Assembly: GCF_000338295.1 (NCBI RefSeq)
Contig: NZ_ANMO01000269.1
Coordinates: 32,501-96,500 of the forward strand
DNA length: 64,000 bases
Direction: 5' to 3'
DNA from: Rhodopirellula europaea 6C
GTDB taxonomy: Bacteria; Planctomycetota; Planctomycetia; Pirellulales; Pirellulaceae
Shown here one piece after another: positions 18,577 to 26,564 of this stretch (position 1 is the first letter of the stretch; each line of letters starts with the position of its first letter). Below the pieces are notes generated by a model. It searched no databases. It was not told the DNA's origin and was given only the letters and a program-made list of their open reading frames with translations. The translations under genes and the position numbers were made by a program.

Positions 18577-19506
18577 ATGTCCGCCCGAGTCACTGTCACA
18601 TTTCAAGATCTGCTTCAATGCAAAGCGGATGCGCGCGGGTTCTCACTCCAACCGCGCCAACCCGTTGGTTCCCTGCTAGCTGGACGCCACGCATCGCGTC
18701 TTCGCGGTCGCGGATTGTCTTTTGAAGAGCTTCGCCAATACCGACAGGGCGACGACATTCGTCAAATGGATTGGAAAGCGACCGCTCGCCTGCGATCGCC
18801 ACACATCCGTGTTTACAGCGAAGAACGCGAACGCCCGGTTTTGCTGCTGATCGACCAACGCACGCCGATGTTCTTTGGAAGCCAACGAGCAATGAAATCC
18901 GTCGCCGCGGCGGAGTTGGCCGCGATCGGTGCATGGCGTTCACTTGCCAGCGGTGATCGAGTCGGTGGGCTGATCTTCAATGACACCGAAATCGCCGAAG
19001 TTCGGCCTCACCGCAGCCAGACTCGCGTGCTCAACCTGCTGCATCAAATCGTCCGACTGAATCAAGAACTGGCTGTGCCGACAGCATCGTCCGCATCACC
19101 GCCATCCAGTTCGGCGGTGACCTTGAATCACGTTCTCGAAAATGCATCCCGAATCGCTCGCCACGACCACTTGGTGATCTTGATCAGTGACCTCGACGGC
19201 GCAGACGAAGAAACCACTCGCCTTGTGACTCGGATTGCGGCACACAACGACATTTTAGTGACCGCCGTCTACGATCCGCTCGGCATTCGCCTGACTGGTG
19301 CCCCTGGAATGCTGGCCAGTCACCGCGGACGCACTTGGGAACTTCCCGATCGAGCTTCCTTCCCCGATGACTTCCAAGAAGCGTTCGGGAAAGTCCTCAA
19401 GCATTGGCGAAGTGTCTTTCGATCGTTGCAAATTCCGCTGATGCCGCTTTCCACCGCGCGGCCCGTTGCCGAACAAGTCCGTGCTCTCTTTGGCAATACA
19501 GCGTGA
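18577..19506 (+). CDS. DUF58 domain protein
   Basis: The 309-residue protein carries the DUF58 signature GRGLSFEELRQYRQGDDIRQMDWKATAR at about residues 46-73 and a VWA-like C-terminal half, with DHLVILISDLDG near residue 195. DUF58 proteins are found next to MoxR ATPases and are thought to be their VWA-type partners. ATG 18577 is preceded by an AAGG purine tract about five bases upstream; the frame extends to 18502 inside the previous gene. Its stop overlaps the next ATG by one base (TGATG). Cytoplasmic, no signal peptide. Confidence 0.9.
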   Translation: MSARVTVTFQDLLQCKADARGFSLQPRQPVGSLLAGRHASRLRGRGLSFEELRQYRQGDDIRQMDWKATARLRSPHIRVYSEERERPVLLLIDQRTPMFFGSQRAMKSVAAAELAAIGAWRSLASGDRVGGLIFNDTEIAEVRPHRSQTRVLNLLHQIVRLNQELAVPTASSASPPSSSAVTLNHVLENASRIARHDHLVILISDLDGADEETTRLVTRIAAHNDILVTAVYDPLGIRLTGAPGMLASHRGRTWELPDRASFPDDFQEAFGKVLKHWRSVFRSLQIPLMPLSTARPVAEQVRALFGNTA

Positions 19507-20015
19507 TGAACACCAGCGACCCAACCAGCCTTGATCGCCTGAACGACATCGTCGTTCCTGCTCCCGTTTCGTGGTGGCCACTCGCGCCGGGATGGTATGT
19601 CCTGCTAGCCGGGTTGCTAGCCGCCATCACCTGGCTGGTTTGGAAAAACTGGCGAACTTGGAAATCGAACGCCTACCGCCGTGAAGCGATTCACGAACTG
19701 GAATCCGCGAACACAGCCGGTGCCATCTCGGGACTACTCCGTCGCACCGCATTGAAAACCCATTCCCGATCCGAACTCGCACAAATGACAGGCGACCGCT
19801 GGCCCGAATGGTTGTTCCAGCAACTTCCACACGAGTCCACGTCAACGATTTCGCCGATCGTTCGTGAGCAATTGGCGACCGCAGCCTACCGCGACACGGA
19901 CACACCATCGTTGGATGAGCTGCGAGCGTTCGCCGCCGTCTGGATCACCCAGCATTCATCCGCCTCGCCAAATTCTGCTGACGCCAACGCCACCAGCCAG
20001 GAACGATCATGCTGA
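19506..20015 (+). CDS. DUF4381 domain membrane protein
   Basis: The 169-residue protein starts with a short region containing LNDIVVPAPVSWWPLAPGWYVL, which is the DUF4381 hallmark. One membrane helix lies at about residues 29-48, and a basic cytosolic helical domain follows. DUF4381 members always appear in MoxR/Bat operons between DUF58 and the first VWA gene, as here. The ATG at 19506 shares a base with the upstream stop, and its own end overlaps the batA start by seven bases. The longer frame from 19404 is inside the DUF58 gene. Confidence 0.88.
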   Translation: MNTSDPTSLDRLNDIVVPAPVSWWPLAPGWYVLLAGLLAAITWLVWKNWRTWKSNAYRREAIHELESANTAGAISGLLRRTALKTHSRSELAQMTGDRWPEWLFQQLPHESTSTISPIVREQLATAAYRDTDTPSLDELRAFAAVWITQHSSASPNSADANATSQERSC

Positions 20016-21046
20016 CGCTTGCCTACGCGTGGTGCTTCTTGCTTCTGCCTCTGCCTTGGTTGGTGCGACTCTTCTTGCCGCCCAAGCAACGCGATCAAGT
20101 ATCCGTCCAAGTTCCCTTCGGCGATCGTTTGCAACAAGTCTTGGGTGGCAAACATTCCGACAGCACCCAACCGCAAAGCTGGACTCGACGCGTGCTGGCT
20201 GTTGCCATCTGGAGTTGTGCGTTGACCGCGGTCGCACGACCTCAATGGCTGGAACCTCCCATCACGAAAGAGATCCCGACACGCGACCTTTTGCTGCTCG
20301 TTGATTTGTCGGGCTCGATGGCACAGGAAGACTTCAAGAACGATGCCGGCCAAAAGGTCTCGCGTCTGGATGCGGTCAAAGAAGTACTTGATGGCTTCCT
20401 GGCAAAACGCAAAGGTGATCGCGTCGGCTTGGTCGTCTTTGGCGATGCCGCTTACCTGCAGGCCCCATTCACGACTGACCTGCAGCTATCGCAGGAACTT
20501 CTTAGCGAATGCGAAGTCGGAATGGCTGGGCCACGAACCGCGTTTGGTGATGCCATCGGCTTGGGCGTCAATTTGTTCGACGAAGACACAGAACGAGCCA
20601 AGACGATCATCGCATTGACCGACGGCAACGACACCAAAAGCAAAGTCCCTCCGGTCGAAGCCGCCCGCGTCGCAACTCAACGAGACATCAAAATCTACAC
20701 GGTTGCCATCGGCGATCCGACGACCGTCGGCGAAGACAAGCTGGACGAACAAAGCCTTCGTGAAGTCGCTTCCGAAACCGGCGGCAAGTACTTTTTCGCC
20801 GCGGATCGAGAACATTTGGCGGGCATTTATGACGAGCTCGACAAGATCGAAACGCAGATCATACAAACCATCAGCCACCGACCGCGCACCGATATCTACT
20901 ACTGGCCACTCGTGGTCGCACTGCTGCTTTCTATGTCGGAAAAAGCCATCGCAACTTTGAGGGCCCGAAGACAAACGGCGCCACCGGAGCAAGACCGTCG
21001 CATCCAGGTCAATCCAGTCACTGGCGAGATGGAGGTGGCAGCATGA
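20009..21046 (+). CDS. batA: BatA-like VWA domain membrane protein
   Basis: The 345-residue protein has two N-terminal helices (residues 5-25 and about 60-75), then a VWA domain with an intact metal-ion site: DLSGSM at about 98-103, a Thr in GPRTAFGDAIGLG and the Asp in LTDGND. A C-terminal helix is at about 293-310. It is expected to sit in the inner membrane with the VWA domain exposed, and to work with BatB and the MoxR ATPase. Operon position after DUF4381 and ATGA overlap with the next VWA gene are typical of aerotolerance (Bat) operons. Confidence 0.9.
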   Translation: MLTLAYAWCFLLLPLPWLVRLFLPPKQRDQVSVQVPFGDRLQQVLGGKHSDSTQPQSWTRRVLAVAIWSCALTAVARPQWLEPPITKEIPTRDLLLLVDLSGSMAQEDFKNDAGQKVSRLDAVKEVLDGFLAKRKGDRVGLVVFGDAAYLQAPFTTDLQLSQELLSECEVGMAGPRTAFGDAIGLGVNLFDEDTERAKTIIALTDGNDTKSKVPPVEAARVATQRDIKIYTVAIGDPTTVGEDKLDEQSLREVASETGGKYFFAADREHLAGIYDELDKIETQIIQTISHRPRTDIYYWPLVVALLLSMSEKAIATLRARRQTAPPEQDRRIQVNPVTGEMEVAA

Positions 21047-21999
21047 TCGATGCATGGAACTCGTTTCACATCATTCGTCCGGCGTATCTGCTGCTGATTC
21101 CGGTGTCCTTTGGTCTGGCGTGGATTTGGCATCGCAGCCGTGATCCGCTTCGAGGTTGGAAGAACCAAATCGACTCCGATCTGCTTGATGCTTTGACTCA
21201 TCACGATGGGCCACAATCCCAACACTGGTGGCAACGAATCCCAACGGTCGCCTGGTTATTGATTGGGTGGACGGTCGGCATCGTTGCAATCGCGGGGCCC
21301 ACTTGGCGAGTGGAAGCCAATCCGTTTGCCCAGGACGCTCAACCGTTGATCATCTTGTTGAAAGCGGACGAGACGATGGAGTCAGCCGCACTCACGACCA
21401 CACCGCTTGAACGAGCCACTTTGAAGATCGCTGACTTGGCCAAAACACGCCAAGGCGACCCGCTGGGGTTGATCGCCTACTCCGGATCCGCTCACACCGT
21501 GTTGCCCCCGACCGAAGACACCTCGGTCGTGGCCGACATGGCCTCAGAGATCAGTCCCGCGATCATGCCCGTTGCGGGCGATGCACTCGACCAAGCGATC
21601 ACCGAAGCAGGTCGTTTGATCAACCGCAATGAAGGCGGTGCGACATTGTTGATCATCGCGAACCAAGCCAGCGTCGATCCCAAGCAAGTCGCCGCGGCTC
21701 ATCAGGCGATCGGCTCTCCACCAATCCAAGTATTGAGTCTGCTGCCAGAGGAATCCCAAGAAACCGCATCACTGCAAGCCATCGCGAAATCGTTGGGCGG
21801 CACACGGGTTCCACTGACCGTCGATGATCAAGACATTCAATCGATCGTGCAGTACGCGGAACGACGTTCGTCATCAGGCATCGCGGGACAAAGCGACCGC
21901 TGGCAAGAGTCCGGCTACTGGTTCTCACCGTTGCTGGCCGCCATGGTGGCGTTGTCATTTCGCCGCGAACGCACCTCCACCGAGGACGTCTCCCAATGA
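21043..21999 (+). CDS. batB: BatB-like VWA domain protein with degenerate metal site
   Basis: The 318-residue protein has two N-terminal helices, a VWA domain and a final helix (about residues 287-305). The first metal-site motif is not DxSxS. The aligned position reads ADETMES (about residues 104-110), so the third residue is Thr and the fifth is Glu. The domain around it keeps its shape: LERATLKIADLAKTRQGDPLGLIAYSGSAHTVLPPTED is family-like. It may therefore bind partners without a bound metal. ATGA overlaps couple it to both neighbours. Confidence 0.85.
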   Translation: MIDAWNSFHIIRPAYLLLIPVSFGLAWIWHRSRDPLRGWKNQIDSDLLDALTHHDGPQSQHWWQRIPTVAWLLIGWTVGIVAIAGPTWRVEANPFAQDAQPLIILLKADETMESAALTTTPLERATLKIADLAKTRQGDPLGLIAYSGSAHTVLPPTEDTSVVADMASEISPAIMPVAGDALDQAITEAGRLINRNEGGATLLIIANQASVDPKQVAAAHQAIGSPPIQVLSLLPEESQETASLQAIAKSLGGTRVPLTVDDQDIQSIVQYAERRSSSGIAGQSDRWQESGYWFSPLLAAMVALSFRRERTSTEDVSQ

Positions 22000-22625
22000 A
22001 AACTTGGCTCATTCTTGGCGTGATCGGTTGGTCGAGCTGGTGGTGGACACCAGACCAACTCGGGCAACGACAAATGGAAAAGGAGCAATACGCCGATGCG
22101 GCCAACGCATTCGACGATCCGATGTGGCAGGGAGTCGCTTGGTACCGCGCCGGTGAATTCAAATCCGCCGCACAATCCTTCTCACGAGCATCCGGTCCCG
22201 ACGCGAAATTCAATCTTGGCAACTGCTGGCTGATGCAGGGAAAATACGACGAAGCGATTGCCAGCTATGACGACGCTTTGAAGCAACGCCCGGACTGGAC
22301 GGAGGCCCAGCAGAACCTGGACCTCGCGAAGGCTCGAAAGAAGGCGACCGAGTCCAAAGGTGGCGACGCCGGGGACCAACGCGTTGGAGCTGACGAGATC
22401 GTGTTCGACAAAGACAAAAAAAAGCAAAACGAAGGCCAGGACACGGACATCACCGCAGAGCAAGCCGTCAACGATGCATCGGTGCAAGCGGTCTGGCTGA
22501 GGCAGGTACAAACCAAGCCTGCCGATTTCCTGAAGTCGAAGTTTCGCTACCAAATGGCCAACCGCGACAAGGACACTCAAGACCAACCGACCGAAGCGAA
22601 ACCCAGCGAAGGAGAATCCCCGTGA
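21996..22625 (+). CDS. batC: TPR-repeat protein, BatC-like
   Basis: The 209-residue protein begins with a short hydrophobic segment and has two or three tetratricopeptide repeats (about residues 24-115): AWYRAGEFKSAAQSF, and NLGNCWLMQGKYDEAIASYDDALKQRPDWTEAQQNL. A charged, Lys/Glu/Asp-rich tail follows, ending after residue 175 with KPADFLKSKFRYQ, a motif also common in BatC proteins. It is likely anchored in or exported across the inner membrane and scaffolds the two VWA proteins. Start and stop overlap both neighbours (ATGA and GTGA). Confidence 0.85.
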   Translation: MKTWLILGVIGWSSWWWTPDQLGQRQMEKEQYADAANAFDDPMWQGVAWYRAGEFKSAAQSFSRASGPDAKFNLGNCWLMQGKYDEAIASYDDALKQRPDWTEAQQNLDLAKARKKATESKGGDAGDQRVGADEIVFDKDKKKQNEGQDTDITAEQAVNDASVQAVWLRQVQTKPADFLKSKFRYQMANRDKDTQDQPTEAKPSEGESP

Positions 22626-23953
22626 CACTCCAATCGCAACATGCTTTTCCTGCATCCTCTGTGCACGTTTTGTTAATCGCCCTAGCATTGACACTTGCAC
22701 CGACTGCTTGCCATGCCGTTGCCGCAGACGATCCGCCAGAACCGGTTACGCTCGAAATTCCCAACCCCAAGGCCTGGGTGGGTCAACGACTACCGTTCTT
22801 CGTCAAAGTCCGTGCGCCCGGTTCGTTTGTGGGTGCGACTTCGTTTTCCCTGCCACAGATTTCTCGAGCGGTGATCCTTCAAGTCGGAACGCCCGTGGTT
22901 TCCTCCGAAGAAGTCGGCGACGATTCTTGGTTTGTTCAAACTCACGAATTCGCGTTGTACTCGCAAGCCTTCGGGACAGTCGAAATCCCCGCGTTCGAAG
23001 TTCGCTACGCCAACCGAGATGGTTTCACTGGACCGGCCACGGACCACAAACAACAAACCTCCGACGTGTCCGTCGAGATTCAACAACCACCTGATTACGA
23101 CCCCAACGTTTTCCTGGTAACCGCTGAAGAAATCGACGTCCAAGAGACTTGGGATCCGCCACCGGGCGAGGCAAAGCAGGGCGACGTCATTCACCGAACC
23201 ATCACGCAGAAGGCCAACCAAGTCTCGGGGATGGTTCTCGCACCGCCGCCGACAAAGGTCCCTGACGGCATCCAGGCTTACGTTAAATCACCGCAAGTCA
23301 CTGACAACACCGAACGCGGTGAATTTTCGGGCGAACGACATGATACGGTGACTTATCAATTCAAAGGTTCCGGAACACTCACACTGCCCGCGATCCGGTA
23401 TGTGTGGTGGACCCCCGACGACGAATCCTATGGATCGAAAACCTTGCCGGAGGCCACTTATCAAGTCGCGGCGGCTCCCCAACCGCAACTCGCAACGGTG
23501 CAGGATCCCAGTTGGCCGCCCGTCGCATGGGCAGCTTTCATCATCGGAGCCGTGGCCATCCTCATCGTAACGCAGTCCCACCGAATCGCGGTTGGCTTTC
23601 GATCGATCAAACATCGACTCAACCCGCCCGACCGTTTCGCGGCCAGGAAGCTGATTCAAGCTTGCCGAACAAACGATGCTCGCGTCGCTGAAACCGCATG
23701 GAACCAGTGGCTTAACACGCAACCCGAGACCGTTGATCTCTCAAACGAACTGAGTGCGTCCGTCTTGGATCTACATCGTCGACTCTACGGTCAAACTTCC
23801 GGGACCGAGCCGACATCCGAGACCAAAGCACAAGCCGTATTAAACTGGAATGGCGAAACACTGCGTCGCGCATTTGAACAAAGCCTGCAACAGCATGGAC
23901 GTCGGAACCACGCTCCTCAGAACTGCCTGCCGCCTCTGAATCCCATCGCCTGA
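22622..23953 (+). CDS. batD: BatD-like oxygen tolerance protein
   Basis: The 443-residue protein starts with GTG, overlapping the previous stop. It has a signal peptide (to about residue 37), then beta-sandwich domains with the BatD hallmarks LPFFVKVRAPGSF and GDVIHRTITQKANQVSGMVLAP. A membrane helix lies at about 300-318, and a cytosolic helical tail follows. BatD is the last gene of Bat operons and is thought to be a periplasmic partner of BatA/B. No terminator is visible; the next gene lies on the other strand with 24 bases between the two stops. Confidence 0.85.
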   Translation: MTLQSQHAFPASSVHVLLIALALTLAPTACHAVAADDPPEPVTLEIPNPKAWVGQRLPFFVKVRAPGSFVGATSFSLPQISRAVILQVGTPVVSSEEVGDDSWFVQTHEFALYSQAFGTVEIPAFEVRYANRDGFTGPATDHKQQTSDVSVEIQQPPDYDPNVFLVTAEEIDVQETWDPPPGEAKQGDVIHRTITQKANQVSGMVLAPPPTKVPDGIQAYVKSPQVTDNTERGEFSGERHDTVTYQFKGSGTLTLPAIRYVWWTPDDESYGSKTLPEATYQVAAAPQPQLATVQDPSWPPVAWAAFIIGAVAILIVTQSHRIAVGFRSIKHRLNPPDRFAARKLIQACRTNDARVAETAWNQWLNTQPETVDLSNELSASVLDLHRRLYGQTSGTEPTSETKAQAVLNWNGETLRRAFEQSLQQHGRRNHAPQNCLPPLNPIA

Positions 23954-23977
23954 TGGAAGCAAAACGGATGCTCGTTC

Positions 23978-25324
23978 TCAGAACGCAATGTTCATCCGAA
24001 GTCCTAACAGGTACGCGTCAGCGACTTGTTCACGGGCTTGGTCAACCCACTGAAAATCTGGTGTCACCGAAATCGACTCGGTCAACTGACTGCGATAAAA
24101 GACTTCCACACCCTGCGAGTCGCCAATGGGGCCCAAGGCTCCGACCAACAAAGGTCCGATCTCGTCGCTGGTTCCGCTGTAGTAATACCCGACACCAAAC
24201 GAGTCCCCATCACGAAGCGGACTCGCACCGCCCAAACCTGCGCTGAGCAGATAGCTGATTGGGTTGGTGTCGCTGTCGGCGATTCCCGCGCGAGCGAAGT
24301 AGCCCCAGTGCCGCGACGAATCGCATGGGTCGACCCACAACGCTTGGTCCGTATTCCAGTACACCGACCACGAATCCGATGCTCGGTTGATCGCCACGTT
24401 GGGCAGAATGATCCGAGGGTCTTGTCCCAACGAAACATAGTCACGACTGCTCCACGAGGCACCGATCAATTGGTGACCTGGTGTGCCCAACCAATCGGTC
24501 GCAACTCGCATTTCCCCGGACACGACCACGCCATCAGCGAACAACTCATCAAAGCCATCGGAATCGGCCGTGTCGGTTGGATTCATCACGAGGAAGTTGA
24601 AGGCTGGTTCACCTTCGTCGCCCAAAACGATGAAACCGCAACCCAGCGAAGAATAGGGAACCGATCGCAACACAATCGGATTGGCAATGAATGCCACGTT
24701 GGAAAACTGCGTGATGCCACGTCCGCTCGCATAGGCATTCGCGTCGCCGTCAAGGGTATCCAGTTTGCCTGCGTAAACCGCGAAACGTTCTGACAGGAAC
24801 TGCGTGAACAGCACATTGGTCAGATACAAACCTTCGCTATCCGCGACTGGCAAATCAGCAGCCAAGGTTGGCGGCAAAATCACGCCCGCGGACTCACCGA
24901 TGGTTTGCCCAAAACGATGTTCAGCCCGCAGCTTTAGGAACAACCCTTCGTGAACGCCAAGTTTTCCAAGATCCATGTTGGCCACGTAATCGCCGTGACC
25001 TCCGTAGCGAGCGGTTTCTTCGAGTCCGCCGCTGACCGTGCCAAAGTAATACTGGGTCAAATTGTTTGAAAACGTGATCCCGCTGTCCGCCAAACTTTTG
25101 CGGATCGATTTGCACAGGCAGTCCTCGCCCGAACAGTTTTCGCCGCAGCATAATGCGGAGTCACAGGACAACGAATCGCACCCGACAGAATCACACGCGA
25201 ACAACGGAGAACAATCGTCCACCTGAGCTTGCGCGGTTTGTATTCCAAAACTCGCCAGGATGAACCCGGCGCAAAGAACGACCCTCGCGATGTGAAGGTT
25301 CTGTGCAGATTGGTTTTGGTCCAT
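23978..25324 (-). CDS. Carbohydrate-selective porin, OprB family
   Basis: The 448-residue protein has a signal peptide (to about residue 33, ending AQAQ), then a Cys-rich stretch with about twelve cysteines in 50 residues (about 35-75, such as ENCSGEDCLCK). A beta-barrel of the OprB type follows: FSNNLTQYYFGTVSGG, a repeated aromatic-Gly pattern and a C-terminal LRMNIAF ending in Phe, as outer-membrane proteins need. It should form a sugar-permeable pore in the outer membrane. I started at ATG 25324 because it gives a clean signal peptide; the frame is open to 25435. Confidence 0.88.
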   Translation of the reverse strand: MDQNQSAQNLHIARVVLCAGFILASFGIQTAQAQVDDCSPLFACDSVGCDSLSCDSALCCGENCSGEDCLCKSIRKSLADSGITFSNNLTQYYFGTVSGGLEETARYGGHGDYVANMDLGKLGVHEGLFLKLRAEHRFGQTIGESAGVILPPTLAADLPVADSEGLYLTNVLFTQFLSERFAVYAGKLDTLDGDANAYASGRGITQFSNVAFIANPIVLRSVPYSSLGCGFIVLGDEGEPAFNFLVMNPTDTADSDGFDELFADGVVVSGEMRVATDWLGTPGHQLIGASWSSRDYVSLGQDPRIILPNVAINRASDSWSVYWNTDQALWVDPCDSSRHWGYFARAGIADSDTNPISYLLSAGLGGASPLRDGDSFGVGYYYSGTSDEIGPLLVGALGPIGDSQGVEVFYRSQLTESISVTPDFQWVDQAREQVADAYLLGLRMNIAF

Positions 25325-25592
25325 CGAGGTGCCTCGAAATCGCTCAAAAAAGGCTTCATCGTCCAAACAATTCACACCCTCCATTTCGGTTGTTTGAGCA
25401 CCTGAACCGTTCATTTCCTGAATGCACAAAAACAATGCTTCGGAAATTACACTGGAAGTTCAAGTTCTGCGGATTATCTGGTCTTCGGCAGGAGAAATTC
25501 GCGACTCGACTCTCTAAGATTAGAGGACGATCATCGGCAGCAATTGCCTCGATTGAACCTCTCTTCTCTACTGCCGGCTGGAACACTCACAA

Positions 25593-26564
25593 ATGAATTC
25601 AGGCCCCACACTGCTGCTCGGTGCATGCCTCACGGCGGCGATTTTCGGATCCACCGCCCCCGGCCTCGTGGCACAAGACAGCCAACCGACCGTTGCCGAA
25701 TTACCCTTGGCATCGCCAGTCCGCGAACGGCTGAAACAGTACGCCGATGCGTTCAATGACCGCAAATTGGATTCACTCGGCCAGTTCCTCGCGTCAGACG
25801 TTCACTATCAAGACGAAACGTCAGGGCGAACGGCACAGTCGGCCAACGAATTGATTGATTTGATTCGAACCGCTGTCGAGGCCGAACCAACACTCAAACT
25901 CAGTGCGAGCGTCGAGGACATCAAGCAGACCGCTCCCGATCAAGCGACCGTTCGCGGCACGACAACGCTGACATCCGAAGATGCCCCCGACGAAGTCTCC
26001 TCGTTTGAAATCGCATTGGCAAAAGCATCCGACGAATGGACGATCCAATCGATTACCGAACGAGCGATAGATTCGGCTGAATCTGCCAGCCCGATCGAGT
26101 CACTCAGCTGGCTGGTGGGGACATGGAAAGAGGACGCCGAGGATGGACTGAACAGCCGCATTGAATTCCTTCCCGGGAATCGTTTCCTGCGACGCACGTT
26201 TCAAATGGGATCGAATGCTGAACCCATCGGCTACGAAATGATTGGCTATGACCCTCGATCCAATCTCGTGAAATCATGGACCTACTTTGCCGACGGCAGC
26301 TTTGGCAGTGGTCACTGGGTGGGCGAAGAGGATCACTGGCGAATGGAGATGACCCAAACTCTCGCCGACGGTGGACAGGCAACCGCGACGTGCATTGTTC
26401 GACCGATCGATCAAAATACGATGACCGTTCGAATCATCTCGCGTGTCGTCAATGGTCAACCACTTCCCAACGGCAAAGCTGTCACGCTGACTCGTCAAAC
26501 AGACACCTCATCGACCTTCGAACCTTCGACCAACACCGCGACCCCATCGGGAGCCAACCAATGA
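25593..26564 (+). CDS. Secreted NTF2-like/SnoaL-type protein
   Basis: The 323-residue protein has a signal peptide (to about residue 27, GLVAQ). Residues 40-165 look like an NTF2/SnoaL fold: VRERLKQYADAFNDRKLDSLGQFLASDVHY, then an EWTIQSITE strand pair. The second half (about 170-295) resembles the DUF1579-like domain of planctomycete NTF2 proteins, starting LSWLVGTWKE, with repeated beta strands. A Ser/Thr-rich tail ends the protein. The stop overlaps the ATG of the next gene (ATGA), so it is co-translated with the repeat protein. No catalytic residues can be named. Confidence 0.75.
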   Translation: MNSGPTLLLGACLTAAIFGSTAPGLVAQDSQPTVAELPLASPVRERLKQYADAFNDRKLDSLGQFLASDVHYQDETSGRTAQSANELIDLIRTAVEAEPTLKLSASVEDIKQTAPDQATVRGTTTLTSEDAPDEVSSFEIALAKASDEWTIQSITERAIDSAESASPIESLSWLVGTWKEDAEDGLNSRIEFLPGNRFLRRTFQMGSNAEPIGYEMIGYDPRSNLVKSWTYFADGSFGSGHWVGEEDHWRMEMTQTLADGGQATATCIVRPIDQNTMTVRIISRVVNGQPLPNGKAVTLTRQTDTSSTFEPSTNTATPSGANQ

